A stretch of DNA of 64,000 nt from NCBI RefSeq assembly GCF_001761485.1, contig NC_090774.1:186001-250000 (forward strand). Direction: 5' to 3'. Positions 20,440 through 32,367 of this stretch are shown in pieces. Position 1 is the stretch's first letter. Each line of letters begins with the position of its first letter. Origin of the DNA: Yarrowia lipolytica (Eukaryota; Ascomycota; Dipodascomycetes; Dipodascales). The translations under genes were made by a program, and so were the position numbers. The notes beneath the pieces were generated by a model, which saw nothing but the letters and a program-made list of their open reading frames with translations, had not been told where the DNA came from and made no database searches.

Positions 20440-23400
20440 AAGGCGTGTATCGTCATGACACGATATTGGACAAGACTTTTTTTTGTATTGGGAGGAACGC
20501 ATAGACATCTACGTACCACATAAAATTAGATGATGTATATATAATGATGGTGTGGGTGTGGTGACTTGGTGTATAGCTGAGATCAACCTGGTATTGAGTA
20601 GTTAGGTACATCACTCGATGCCGGATATTGTACGTGTACGAGAACTGTAGTCACGCGGGTTTGTCTTAACTAGCTACAAGTAGTAGGTGCAGTCTACCGG
20701 AACGCGCCGTTGGAAGTCACCGTTGTATAGTTAGTGTTGTGATTTATAGAGATACGAAGCCTGCTATTGTTTCATATACTCCTTGCATCGTTCAGATTGC
20801 GAAAATTTACCTTCTATGCCTTCAAGTAGTTGTGAAATCGTGCACAAGTCGCCTGTTGTATCTGCACCAGTAACATCGAACCGCTCGCGACTGACTACAT
20901 ACTGTACAAGTGTTCCAGCCGTAGCGTCTATACCGTTGAGGCCTGCCTTAGTGTATGACACTTCAGCATAGTGGGATAACTACCATGAACCTGCACTGTG
21001 GACACAGTGAGATTACTCGTAGTGAATTTTGCAACTGTGGCTTTGTTGAAGACCCGTCTGCTGTGCTCTGTGGGATAAAATGAACTGCAGGAAGCGATTC
21101 TCTGGCTCCACTACTCGCTTGAGGGTGAAGTTTCGGACAGACTACAAGTAGCTTCAGCTGGTAAGGTGATATTTCTGAGACAATGGGGTAGTCTGGTGTG
21201 TCTAATGATGTGCTCGTACTCGTACATAGTGTCTGGTGAGCATCGACACCCTGTCTTGTCTTTCTGGTAGGGATGATCGTGCGACCGGTTACACTCAGCT
21301 TATCTTGCGTAGGCTGCTCAGATCGAACTACCAAAGTTCGTGTCCTCTTAATAGCCCCACAGGGCTGTCCGCCGCATGCTGCATCCAATCGATCGTGCCT
21401 GGGAGAGTTTGCTACATACTGTACTTGTACCGTGCCTCAACGGCTTCATGTGAAGACCAACTTTGTAGGTTGGTGAAACTCTGGGCGATACGAAATGTGG
21501 AGCGCGGAAGCTTTCGTGGGCTGCGGGATTTGCTGGAGGTGGCTCGTATTGAGCAGCGTTCTTCAATTTACTGGTCCGTGTGTAGAGGATATGAGCCATT
21601 TTGGTTATTGTATGGATTTTGTGACAACGGTGTCAGGCGCCATGTAGAGTACGTATGACGGCAGCCGTATTCGCTTGTGTCGACTACATTTCTTGTATCT
21701 TTGTATGATAGTGAGTAGCTTCTCGTACAGAGAATTGTGTACTGGGAAGAACGATGGTGTAACTTGAATACTGGCATCAAAGGTATTCACATGTTAATCT
21801 ACACCATCATTACTGTAGAACCCATTGCTCTTGTTGTCGTCTCTTCCCTACGAGTACTACGAGTAATAAAGACAACGACGTAAGATTCTTGCTGCGATCG
21901 AAGAGCCGTGGACCTCTTCTCATTATGACGTTGACGCGCGACTCATCACTTGCCCTAATTCTGTGCGCCGATTATGCAAATATCAGAGGGCCAGACAGCA
22001 ACCCTTGGGATAGGGCTCTTCCCAAAGAGACTCCAGTGGTCGGAGACGTGGAGCCAAGATTTGAGCCAAGCGAGCCCAGCTGAGACATTGGGAGTCTGGG
22101 GTGAGACAGTGAGCCTGGGGACGGCCAATCAGTGCTCTGTCTGTCGCGGCGCCGCCTGTTTAGCTCGATATATTTCACTTTGGCGAAATTCAATTGCAAA
22201 TCCAATTGCAGGCGGTCTACCCTCAAGTCTTGGGTATCGTACTAAGTGTCTTCTTGGCACCGTCTTTGCTCAGTGTATCGGAGGTGCAGTAACATGGGCT
22301 GTTTAGATTTGTCCCCTCTTCTGTGTCATTAGTGCGCAGCTACGGCGAGGCTACTCTGTAGCGTCGGGGCTGTGTCTGGCAGGGAGGCACTGTTTGCCCC
22401 TGTTTTGTTCCGTACTACAAGTACTTGTATTAATAACACTGATATTATGTGGCCTGGCCGCCTTCGGACAGGTCCTTTTTACACACCCCTATAGCTTATC
22501 GCGTGTCCGAACCTTTTGCTGTTTGACAGACAAGTGGTGACTGAAATGCAAGTAAGCTACAATTGTTCTTGTAACAACTGTTCTTGTTTCACTCGTTTCG
22601 TCTTGTTCATGTCAGTAGGGTTAGGACTATCTCCGCATTGGACCCTTTGGGCTGTTCTCTGGGATAGTCGTATCTGAAACGCGTTCTGGGTGCTCTCGTA
22701 CCGCAGCGTACGATACCGGGCTGGGTCGAGCTGTCGAGCCGTGGTACACATGTGCTTGTAAGAGTACGATAGCTATCTTACCTGTATTGGTACCAGCATT
22801 TCACTCGTACGTACGATACTGTAGCAGTTGCCCCATACAGGCACGTCATGTCTCCATATTACATAGTATGCCTGTCATCTGCGATCGTCGCATTCGACCA
22901 CTCGCATTGTCACACCCCTACTGCAGCGGCGAAGTGCAATACGGACACATAGGTGGTGGTGTACGATACCAAGGATAGACATTGCAGGATCGCCTGTCGC
23001 CTGGACCGCAAAGTCTGTCTCCGCTCTGTTCCTGTCTTTTCATGTTTTAGTGCGTCCCAATGCTCCGTCCTTTTTCCCCATGTTTATCGGACAACGGACC
23101 TTGTAGCTTGCTATGTACGCTCCGTAGTGCGAGAAAGTCTTTTTCAGAAAATAGGCTCAGCCTTTGTGTTCGGTTACAGTGTGAGTCAGTGGGTGGCAAA
23201 ATGGATAAACAACCGACAGGCGCGGACCAGGGGTCGTGGCATTTTCCTCGTGGGAAACGACGAGTTTTCGAGTATATGGATGTGTTGCGTGCCGGCGCTG
23301 TTAGATGGCCACCGCGCCGTTACTCGTGTTCGATATTATATGCCGCATTCACCTCCATTTTCTGCCGCTTTTTACACTGTGGAGTGGGCTGTATGGTATA

Positions 23401-24232
23401 CACACCCCATGTAGCAAACATATAACAGCCTCAACGTTCGAACGTCTCGCTTTGGTCGGTCAGGGCCAGAGCTCTCGTATCGGTGTCCGAGAAAACCAAA
23501 TTCACTGCAGAATGGCGACCGTCACCTGCTCAGACTGCCAGCACACCCAATTCTATACTGTATCTCCCTAATATTGGAGTGGGAAGCGATTTGTGGGCCT
23601 CCCCCTAACGCGTCTCGATATCACCGCACCGCAAATTCTGCATGTCTGAAGCCTTTGACCACCGCCTCCCTGACAACGCCACTGTCACGTCCCACACCAG
23701 TCGGCTCATTTTTTCGACTCCCTTCCATGCACTCCTTTGTTTTTTCCTTTGTCTCAGGCCGCTTGTCTTGCATAATTTAGAGTTGTGCAGCAACAGCCGG
23801 GTAAAATGCCCAATTTAGCGACGTGCATTCAATCCCTGGCTGGTGCACTCTCTTCTATTTCAAAGGCCTCTCTTCCTTCCCTTCTTCTTTTTTTGAATTC
23901 GAAAATTTTCCTTTCACCCAACCACCCCCTACACACCCCAAAACTGTCTGTCTAGCACGACAACAACGCTCTCAACAGGACGCGAAATACATATTCGAAA
24001 CATCGATTTGTTTGACGCGACTATCTCGTTGAGGATTACTGGTAATTAATTTTATCCGTGGTCTTATTTATTGAGCTCTTTTTTATCTTCTACACGCCAC
24101 TGACTCCTTCGCTGGTAGCTTGGTGCGCACCAACCCGTCTAATTTTTGCTGACGTGTCTTTTTTTGAAACCCCCCATACCCATACCCTGAGCTTAACTGC
24201 CCCATTGGGACATTGACAAAGCTTATCTCAAC
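20440..24232. other. 3.8-kb gene-free region
   Basis: The longest spacer of the window. Frames of up to 153 codons occur, but none shows a domain, the codon bias of the neighbours or a good start context. I see a CCAATCAG box at 22122-22129, several TACTTGTA words (for example 22419-22427) and, close to the next gene, a C/T-rich leader from about 23860 to 24230. It most likely is an extended promoter plus long 5' leader for the gene at 24233. Confidence 0.5.
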
Positions 24233-24856
24233 ATGGCCTGTCCTCTTACACCCCCCTATGTCTTCAACTCGGCATGTTCCGACGATGACAAGATCCAGCT
24301 GAAGCGACGAGGTGACTTTGCCGACAAGGTCTTCTTGAAGAAGTTCAAGGTTCTTCCTTCTGCTGACTCCTCCGAGTCCGAGTCCTGCTCCGAGACCGAA
24401 ATCCGACCCGTCTCTCAGCGACAGCGGTCTGTTTCGGCCACCAAGCTGCGACGACGACGGTCCTTCGCTCCTAGCTCTGATGTCCAGGCTCGACAGCGAT
24501 GCCTCGAGTATCTCGTGTCTGCTATCGACGAGGTCTGGGCTCGATTCTGCGCCTGCACCTCGTTTGCTGAGGATCAGCACTACGCTTACGACATGCCTAG
24601 CCCCAAGCAGGATGTCGACGAGGATGACGAGGAGATTGAAGACAGTGGAAAGCTGCAGGCTCTCAAGGAACGTCTGACCAAGGCCAAGTACTACCTTCAA
24701 GATCTTTCTGATGTGTCCGACATGGACGCTTCGGTGTCCTTCTGGAACCGATGGGATCTGGTCAAATACGCTGTTATCGAGTTCGTCGAAGACAATGGCG
24801 AAGAGGATGACGTTATCGAGGGAGTTTGCTCCGAGCTCGAGGAAGGTCGTCTGTGA
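24233..24856 (+). CDS. Conserved-looking acidic protein of unknown function
   Basis: A 207-residue protein that I do not recognise. Residues 1-20 (MACPLTPPYVFNSACSDDD) are distinctive. A basic region with a possible bipartite nuclear signal (KLRRRRSF near 65-72) follows, preceded by a Ser/Glu cluster (SSESESCSETE). The C-terminal two-thirds is predicted helical: CLEYLVSAIDEVWARFCACTSF at about 85-106, an acidic linker (DVDEDDEEIED), and ALKERLTKAKYYLQDL...FWNRWDLVKYAVIEFVED. The codon use is that of a well expressed Yarrowia gene. It follows the 3.8-kb gene-free region, which is the kind of promoter size seen for regulated developmental or stress genes; that role is inference only. Confidence 0.75.
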   Translation: MACPLTPPYVFNSACSDDDKIQLKRRGDFADKVFLKKFKVLPSADSSESESCSETEIRPVSQRQRSVSATKLRRRRSFAPSSDVQARQRCLEYLVSAIDEVWARFCACTSFAEDQHYAYDMPSPKQDVDEDDEEIEDSGKLQALKERLTKAKYYLQDLSDVSDMDASVSFWNRWDLVKYAVIEFVEDNGEEDDVIEGVCSELEEGRL

Positions 24857-25690
24857 TCACCCAAAAACAAAATGAGAATAGCGAAAGCTGCAGCACGTGA
24901 CTGTCTAAACACGCGGGAAACACCTACAAAAACACAAAAAAAAATTACAAAAGATTGCGCAAAGCAACAACAAATAACGGAAATTGGGGAATGATATGAT
25001 ATATAGGATACGGCGTTATGCATGGAAATAGAAATGGATTGATGTACTATGACTTTTGACTGTAGCAATGTTGTGAGACTTGTACTTGTAGATTCGATAG
25101 AACAGCATCGTATGGTGTTTCGTGTTCTTCGGCAGGTTACTGTTGTCATCATATATCGTAGGTAATGACGTCAAAATAATCACAGACGCTGCATGAGGGC
25201 GGCATAAGTTCGGAGATCTGACAACGGCCCAAGGTCAAAGTGTGATAAATTAATTAATGAAAAAAACATTAGGCGAACGCATGGAAATAGAACAGGTGTT
25301 TGGATGCATATAATTCGGCACGACATGGCGTATATCCAATACTCAGAGAGACAGAAAGACTTTAGAGAGAATATAGAAACTAGAAACTAGAGTGAACACA
25401 GAAAGACTTTAGACAGAACTCAGGGAAAGACGAAATGATATTATTGATGTATTATTATTCTTATTACATACTATTACACGTACAGGTAGCAGGACCATCA
25501 TAGCAGACGAAGGCATAGCAGTCGAAGGCATAGCAGTCGATGGCAGCAGTCATCTCATCTCAGGAAAGCCTTCATTTCAGCAAAGCATGCATTCCCTTAG
25601 AGCCCGTACTGACCGTTCTCCCCTCCTCTGTTGTAGCATCCCTGTGCCTGTTGTCTCCCACTCTCCATTGCTCATGTTATCCACAACTCC
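24857..25690. other. Convergent spacer
   Basis: No gene is seen. It contains a 15-bp direct repeat GAAGGCATAGCAGTC, two perfect copies at 25509-25538 and a decayed third, plus a repeated CAGAAAGACTTTAGA motif near 25351 and 25397. Confidence 0.5.
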
Positions 25691-26128
25691 TTAATAAATG
25701 GTTCGACCCTTCTCAAGGGCATCAGCGGTGGCCATTTTCTGGTTGAAGTCATCTGAGTGCCGAGTGACTCCCTCGTTGATCTCCACAACCTGCTTCTTGA
25801 TCTTGTCCCAGTAATCCCAGAACTTTTGTGACGCCTTGTAGGTGTAGTTCTTGTAGGTGTACCGTCCCTTGGAGGGCTGGACAATGCCGCCGGTGTTGCT
25901 GAGAATTGTGAGGGTGTTTTTGAGCTCGTTCAGAGTGTTATCGGGTACGGCTCCGGGCTCCGTCTTCTTGTTGGACAGCTCGACCTCCTCGCTCTTGATG
26001 AGCTCCTTGAGCTTCTCCACGGCGTCCTCCAGGTACACGGTGCATCTTCTCTGGGCATCGACGTCGCTCAGCGGTACCAGACCCACGTTGTGCAGTCCCG
26101 CAGTGTAGAGATCCCCTAGAGCTTCCAT
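25691..26128 (-). CDS. Small hypothetical protein, 145 residues
   Basis: I do not recognise a family. The product is hydrophilic and mainly helical: residues about 25-65 form an amphipathic helix pair (AQRRCTVYLEDAVEKLKELIKSEEVEL, then NTLNELKNTLTILSN), followed by an aromatic patch (GRYTYKNYTYKASQKFWDYWDKIKKQV). There is no signal peptide or membrane segment. Codon use matches its neighbours, and the ATG lies after a long leader, so it looks like a real gene. It may be Yarrowia-specific. It is transcribed toward the acidic protein gene at 24.2 kb (convergent) and away from the F-box gene at 28.4 kb. Confidence 0.65.
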   Translation of the reverse strand: MEALGDLYTAGLHNVGLVPLSDVDAQRRCTVYLEDAVEKLKELIKSEEVELSNKKTEPGAVPDNTLNELKNTLTILSNTGGIVQPSKGRYTYKNYTYKASQKFWDYWDKIKKQVVEINEGVTRHSDDFNQKMATADALEKGRTIY

Positions 26129-28396
26129 TGTGTCTTGTTAGGAGTTTGTAATTGTGTAAGTAGTCGGTTGATCGAGTTTTAGGTGTCGTGTGTCGTGCAC
26201 GTAGAACGGTGAACAGCGTCTCGTGTGTGAGTGTGTAAGGGCGGAAATGTGAAACTGCAGTAGAGTGAGAGTGAGTGTTCCTGAATCCTTGTTAGGAGAT
26301 GCGCCGCAAGACCTATGTACACGCTCTCTCGATTGGGATTTTGAGTTAAAGTGGAAAGGTCAGCCAGCCTGCCTGATAATTTAATGGGGGCTGAGCATGG
26401 ACAGAAGGTGTGAGTGAATACCGAGAGACTAGAGCTGATGCAAAACTATGCCAGCATGTGAAACTATTGAGACGGCCCCCTGGGGCGTTGAATCCGTCCA
26501 TGGATCACTGTCAACGTCATATGTGTCGTATTTATGTCATTTTACGGTTATTCCGGCTCAGCATTTCCGGCCAGGTGCATCCCTGCCGTCCTCATACATA
26601 CTGCAAATCCTGCGCTTTGAAAATAAAATACGAGCTCGGACTCCGGCAGAGATGCTCTTCGCCTTATAGTGCACGCAACTGGCTGGGAAATGAAATGGAG
26701 GCTGAGCACCCGAGTGTATCGGCAGTAGCGTTATGTTCGGCAACGGTCAAAACTTTTTTAGCTGTTCTGAGAATAATACGGGCTAGATATGCGAAGAAGC
26801 CACAGTGGGATGCTAAACAAGCCGGGAAGAGCTCCAAGAGGATCCACTAATCACTTCAATATCAATTCAGCCCCTGCTGACGGTGCTAAGACCCATGCCA
26901 AGCTTCATGTAGGTTCCGATAGGCTTGGATCAGAAATGTCCATGAACTATGCTTGAACTATCTTAGACTAAGTCATCTCCGGACTACCATCTTTAACAGC
27001 CTGTGCTAACGGGGGGGGGGGGGGGGGGGGGGGGTACAGAGGCAGTTCCGAGGAGCTGCTGATGCCGGGGTTTCTTTTTATTGGTTTTTGTCCGTGTACC
27101 GGTGTTTCTAGTTTCTCTACAACAGGTGGTGGAGTGTAAATATCGTACGTAGACAATGTCTGATGAGAATAGGAGCAACTCGTATGTGAGTGACGAGAAG
27201 ATTGATTGTCACAAGCCACAGGTACATACTATACCAGCATTTCACTCAGTAAACCATCACGCACCTTTAACGACAGTGGGGTTGTTACTCACAAAGAGTT
27301 GACCTCTTCAAAAAGGAGATCACATGGCTTACTATGACAATGAAGTATGTACAGTATATACTGTTGCTTGTGTTACTTGTGCTCTTTACCCCCTCTCAAC
27401 AACAAGCCCACGAGCCGCAATAGACGGGTCCCTCGGAACTTGCTCGCCGTCTTTGGTTTAACACATTGTCATTGTTTGACAATGAAGTGGGTCACATTAT
27501 CCCTCAACCGAATCTAAATTGGGCTTGTCGGATAAGTGACACTACCTACAATGCAACTAGCTAGCATGTGTATCATACTTCATACTACAATAGGTTAGGA
27601 GCTTTGTGAATGAAACAAGGCTGCTACTTGTAGGGAGGCACATATCGCGAGATGGCACTAGCGAACGGGGAGGACGATCAGCTGCCAATAAACTGTCAAG
27701 TACATGTGATTGTCCTGTCAGGTATCGTCTGCGCATAATCCATGCATCCAAACTTCTTTTTTTTCAGGAAATGTCGGAGAGCAATGCAACAGAGGCATAG
27801 CTGGCAGGTATAACCAGATGTACGAATGTGACGTTACACGTAGGGGATATTATTAAAAAACGGCGCTTGTTTGTTTGGCCAGCTAACTGGATACGGTGGA
27901 TTTGGCGCCGTTGCCATAACCACTGTCTGATACACACGACAAGAGCACTTAAGGTAACAATGTGCACTCGTGCGAGACAAATACAATGCCATTTTCAAGC
28001 CACGCCCAGAACGCATGTCGAATGAATCATCTTGCTGTTTTCCATGTTAGGTTGGTTGCTACAGTTGTTCCGAGAGGACGTCAGTGAGTGCGGTGATGGG
28101 TAGCAGCTACAGGTCTCCTTTGAGACTGTAGAACCAATACAATATGTAGAGCAGCCTCACAATAAGCCCCCTGGAAAAGTCCGACTCTCCTGTCATCCCT
28201 ACAAGTATAGTTCTCTTCTATTGATTACTTTTGCACGTTGGTCGCGTCTTTAGCTCGGCTCACGTTCCATCGTCTCGATAACGATAGAGTTTGACCTCCA
28301 AGGTCACATATTTAGTGATGGCAGTCCGCTTCCTACCGTTACACAAAGCCCCTTTTGTTGTTTTATCATCAAGAGATTTTCTATTTATTTCCGCCC
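26129..28396. other. 2.3-kb divergent spacer with G tract
   Basis: No supported gene is present. The notable element is an uninterrupted run of 24 G at 27011-27034. The spacer is long enough for two separate promoters. Confidence 0.5.
27011..27034 (+). repeat. Homopolymer run of 24 G
   Basis: Twenty-four consecutive G residues follow CTAAC and precede TACAGAGG. Such a run can form G-quadruplex structures and is prone to length slippage and sequencing error. Confidence 0.9.
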
Positions 28397-29479
28397 ATGC
28401 TCCACCTACTGCCTCCGGAAGTTCTGGAAAATGTGCTCGGCAACCTGGAGACGCTAAATGATCTCCTAGCACTGTCCCACACCTGCCACTTTGCCAGATC
28501 AGTGGTGTTACACAACGACCAGCGATTCAAACCACATGTGCAGCATTTGTGTCAGTACATGACCCCAGTCTCGTCATGGCACTCCAGCTTGCTCAGGTTG
28601 CCACGCAACGCAAACAACCTCGGTACTCCAGTAGACGACACCTGGACCATGTCCCCAGCAGTGTTTGCAACAGAGCCGACCAAAGACCTGCTGAGACTCC
28701 CTCACGAAAGATTACAGACTCATTTCAACAGATCACCGCAACAAATCACCCATCTCTTTCATGATGTGAGACACAGATCATTGTATGGACCTATTCCAGA
28801 CAGCCAAGACACGCTGTTTGAGCTTCGATCTGGCGTGGGACCGGTTACCCGAATCAACATGTCCACCATGTCCAGATCAAAGGCGCCTCCACACTCGTGT
28901 CTGCACCATCTTGATACAAAAGTCGCCATCATCGAAAAGTTCCCCCAGCTAAACAGACTCAACCACATGAACAAACGGGTGGTCACTGGCTCAAGACAAC
29001 ATCTGCGAAATGTGACTACTGAGGTTTTAGTAATCGATAATGACGGAGAAGCCGTGCCTCTGGCTACTTTCACAGACACCATTTCGTGCAGAGGAGAGCC
29101 TCATGGTTCTCTTTGTCTTTCTGTGGCGGTTTGTGGAACTTATGTTGCGTGCATTGTAGGCTACTCCCTGTTCCTGTTCACAAAGAGAGACGATCAGCTG
29201 TACTTGGCTGATTCGTATAAGTTGGACGCGCTTTACTCTCCCGTGTCTGATTCACACAACCAGGAGTGCCTGTTGTTACAGCGGAGTCGAAGCAGTGGCC
29301 CCGGACATGATATTCTGTTCAATATCAGCTCCAAGACGGTATCTGTGGTAGAGGGTGGTATCTATGCCATCAGCATAGATACGAATGTCTGGCGCTTTGA
29401 CGACGCCTTTCTCCAGCAGTGTTCAGTGTCTCCACAAGAAGAGATGCACTGGACTTCGGCTGAGGTTATGTGTGGTTGA
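28397..29479 (+). CDS. F-box protein, second in the window
   Basis: The first ATG is at 28397 and gives 360 residues. The N terminus MLHLLPPEVLENVLGNLETLNDLLALSHTC... is a clear F-box placed right at the start, as in the F-box gene at 5984-7552. The rest has no named repeat. Beta-rich segments such as CGTYVACIVGYSLFLFTKRDDQLYLA and EGGIYAISIDTNVWRFDD hint at a propeller-like substrate-binding part. The protein probably serves as a substrate adaptor of an SCF ubiquitin ligase, inferred from the F-box. Base composition is similar to its neighbours, and codon bias is weaker than in the ribosome-biogenesis genes, suggesting low expression. Confidence 0.75.
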   Translation: MLHLLPPEVLENVLGNLETLNDLLALSHTCHFARSVVLHNDQRFKPHVQHLCQYMTPVSSWHSSLLRLPRNANNLGTPVDDTWTMSPAVFATEPTKDLLRLPHERLQTHFNRSPQQITHLFHDVRHRSLYGPIPDSQDTLFELRSGVGPVTRINMSTMSRSKAPPHSCLHHLDTKVAIIEKFPQLNRLNHMNKRVVTGSRQHLRNVTTEVLVIDNDGEAVPLATFTDTISCRGEPHGSLCLSVAVCGTYVACIVGYSLFLFTKRDDQLYLADSYKLDALYSPVSDSHNQECLLLQRSRSSGPGHDILFNISSKTVSVVEGGIYAISIDTNVWRFDDAFLQQCSVSPQEEMHWTSAEVMCG

Positions 29480-30266
29480 GCGGACGACGGAAGTGCCTTT
29501 TCTCCTTTACTTAGTACATACAGTAGCCACTTCTGCTGTCTGTAGTGATAGTGGCTTGGAATGTGGGATGTGACCCATGAGTATTTGGGAACGTCTGTTA
29601 TGGGTTTTTCACCAGTTATAAGTGAAAATGCTATAACTACTTCGTACTATAAGTACGATTCAAGTACGGTACCCGTACGAGTACAGTATTTTACAGTTGT
29701 ACCGTATGTACCGATACAACATAGACCATAGATTAATGGCATGCAATGAGACACAACACAAACTGTATCTACACAGCAGTAGTTTCAGATATTCGGATGG
29801 AGCGGAAAAGGCGGACTTATTGTGCCACTGACAGTACTCCGAAAAGCCACAGTTCGGCTATGGGAACCCAGCTCGGCTTGGTTGCAATCAAAATGCTTGT
29901 TAGCCGCATAAGTCTGACACATTGACTTTGTGGGACGCATGGATGATGAAATACGAGATGCTACTGTAAATTAAGGCTCGACTCCCTCTGTGCAAGATCG
30001 CCAACTGAGTACGGAGGACAGATTCGTAAGTGATCCGGTGGACCAAAACGACGCCCAAAAAGTGCAACTGCCCGTAAATGTTGCCGTACAGTCTATGGAG
30101 AGATGCAAGTCAGCTCCGTGGAGCTCCCATGCATGACTCAGAATGCTGCTGTCATGCTCCCCGCCATCACATCAAGTCACGTGTGCTTCAATTTAGGCGC
30201 AAGCCCAAAGATGGGACCAGATCTATTTAATCAAACCGCGTGGCGCCTGTCATCGACGATACAACG
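29480..30266. other. Spacer with dioxygenase promoter
   Basis: No gene is seen. TCACGTGT lies at 30176-30183 and an ATCTATTTAA element at about 30220-30229, some 40 bp before the next ATG. Several GTAC-rich words occur at 29645-29690. Confidence 0.45.
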
Positions 30267-31301
30267 ATGGAATCCCTACCTATTATCGACCTGGCTCTGG
30301 CCCAGGACCCTGCAACAAAGCCTCAGCTGCTAGAGGATCTCAAGAATGCTCTTTTCCGAATCGGCTTTCTCTACCTCGTGAATCATGGTGTGGAGAAGGA
30401 GGCTCGAGCTCTTCAGAAGTTCTCGCCCAAGGCTTTTACCGATCTGTCCCACCAGGAGAAGGAGAGCATTGCGATGCTCAACAACCCCCACTTCATTGGA
30501 TACACAGCTCTCGGCAGTGAAACTACTGCTGCCAAAACAGATCAGCGAGAACAGTTTGACTTCGGATCATACGGCAAGGAGAGCTCCTGGAAGGAAGGTG
30601 ACGAGCCCTACAAGCGGCTGGACGGACCCAATCGATTCCCAGAGGGCAAAACTGGTGAGGAAATGAAACAGGCAGTCACAGCATACCTCGACGCCATGAA
30701 GGAGATGAACTTCAAGTTTCTGCAGCTCGTGGCCGAGTGTCTCAATTTGCCCAAGAACTCGGTGACGGACTTCCTAGGCGAGATGGACCGTCTCAAGCTG
30801 ATCAGATACCCTCCTGGAGATGGCCAGGGAGTCGGTCCCCATAAAGACTCGTCCGGCATGTTTACATATGTTCTGCAAGACCAGACAGGAGGCCTGCAGG
30901 TCCTCAACTCGGAGGGAAAGTGGATCGATGCCACTCCTATCCAGGACTCGCTCGTGTGCAACATTGCACAGGGATTTGAGGCTCTCACTGACGGACACTG
31001 TGGAGCTACCACTCACCAGGTACAGAGCCAGCCCAAGGAACGACACTCCATTGCATATTTTTGTGGAGTGCGTCTGGATCTCACTCGTGAGGCTGTCCAG
31101 GAGCAGTGTCGGTTCATCAAGGACAAGATCCCATCTCCTCAAGACGCCAGAAAGCGGGAGGTGGACGTGGCGTCCGAATTCATCAGCGAGAAGTACTCTT
31201 GCTTCGGAGAAGCCCATCTGCGGAACCGGATTGTGTCCCATAGAGATGTGGGGAAGAAGTGGTACCCGGACCTTTACGACAAGTACATTTCCGATTATTA
31301 A
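30267..31301 (+). CDS. 2-oxoglutarate/Fe(II) dioxygenase, isopenicillin-N-synthase-like
   Basis: A 344-residue protein from the ATG at 30267. The N-terminal DIOX_N part (LPIIDLALAQ...GFLYLVNHGV at 4-42) and the C-terminal 2OG-FeII oxygenase domain (about 172-275) are both present. Iron ligands are visible: H192 and D194 in PHKDSSG, and H250 in ATTHQV. The 2OG-binding R-x-S is R259-H-S261. Family members hydroxylate or desaturate small molecules. The substrate cannot be read from sequence; fungal relatives act in secondary metabolism, alkaloid or sulfur/purine scavenging, and several are annotated only as oxidoreductases. A Zn2Cys6 regulator lies 1.07 kb downstream on the same strand and might control it, which is inference. 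Confidence 0.88.
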   Translation: MESLPIIDLALAQDPATKPQLLEDLKNALFRIGFLYLVNHGVEKEARALQKFSPKAFTDLSHQEKESIAMLNNPHFIGYTALGSETTAAKTDQREQFDFGSYGKESSWKEGDEPYKRLDGPNRFPEGKTGEEMKQAVTAYLDAMKEMNFKFLQLVAECLNLPKNSVTDFLGEMDRLKLIRYPPGDGQGVGPHKDSSGMFTYVLQDQTGGLQVLNSEGKWIDATPIQDSLVCNIAQGFEALTDGHCGATTHQVQSQPKERHSIAYFCGVRLDLTREAVQEQCRFIKDKIPSPQDARKREVDVASEFISEKYSCFGEAHLRNRIVSHRDVGKKWYPDLYDKYISDY

Positions 31302-32367
31302 GGCAAGGGCTGGTTTGGCGGTTACTATCACCTGCTCTGAGTGACTTGTTGATCATGGAATGTGTCCCTCTGCTAATCTTTTAAAACTGCATAAACTCAG
31401 AGAGATTATATTTCTCGGACATAGTGTGCTCACTCCTCGGGCATTAAATTATTACTAGTACTTTTTATCCAATCTTTTGATTGTGTACGTGGATCTGTAG
31501 CTACAGCATGTACTTGTAGCTACATTTTCCTGAGCTTCTGGAAATGCGTGCATTTGGTGTATAGTGCTGTTTTTGATGCTCCTCTTCCCCACATTGTGTG
31601 CATTCTGATTCGCTTCAACCTTAGAACAAGAGTGAAGACCGTGTCGGGTAAATAATTGCACATTCGGCTGTGGGGAAAAAAACAAAATGTAAAGACTCTT
31701 AATATGAACACTCGAGTTGGTGGCATGTTCTAGACGGCATTGTTGGCTAAGGTACGACCGGGTCTAGCGCATTCACTTTCTTAGATTATTTAACACCATG
31801 CGCATTAATGGCAGGGTGCATGACAATGTTCCTACCAGCTCTTTAGGCTGTTGTAATTTATCAATGAAAAAAAGCGTTATGAGCAACAGGACGGGGTAGC
31901 TACTTGTACCTGAGCTCAGTAGTACAAGAAAAGATACGCACGTGCCAGAGCTGAAACATACCGGTATTTACGCTCTCGTCTGGTTCTTTCATACAGCAGA
32001 GTGGCTTGTTTGAGATAAAGGTCTCACTCACTTCTGCCTTTGGTATTATGTGTGCGGCTGCATCTGGGTGTCCTGACACCTTGATACCATACATGTCACA
32101 TGTCCAGCTGTAAGGGAAAACCTGCCAAGACAGAGTATCGTGAGAAACTGCTGAGCGATATTATATATCAAATCTCGTACTGTAGAGAGAACCAACTTTG
32201 GCTACAAAAACTCTTCTTCCCACCTACAGTAGCAGCGCCGTACATTAGAGCCTTCTTCCGAATCTTATCACCATTAACGGCTACTGTACAGTAACTCCCT
32301 CTCTTTCGCACCTTGTAAAAATATCTTAACTTCTCCCAACAACGGTACAAGTAGATGGAACTCACAC
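31302..32367. other. Spacer between dioxygenase and Zn2Cys6 gene
   Basis: No gene is seen. TACTTGTAGCTAC words occur near 31510 and 31900. The stretch is about 1 kb of A/T-rich sequence holding the promoter of the regulator gene. Confidence 0.45.

Noticed and set aside
22953-23414. 153-codon frame in the 3.8-kb spacer
   Set aside because: Cys/Arg/Ser-rich random-looking peptide, overlapped by other frames of similar length, no support.
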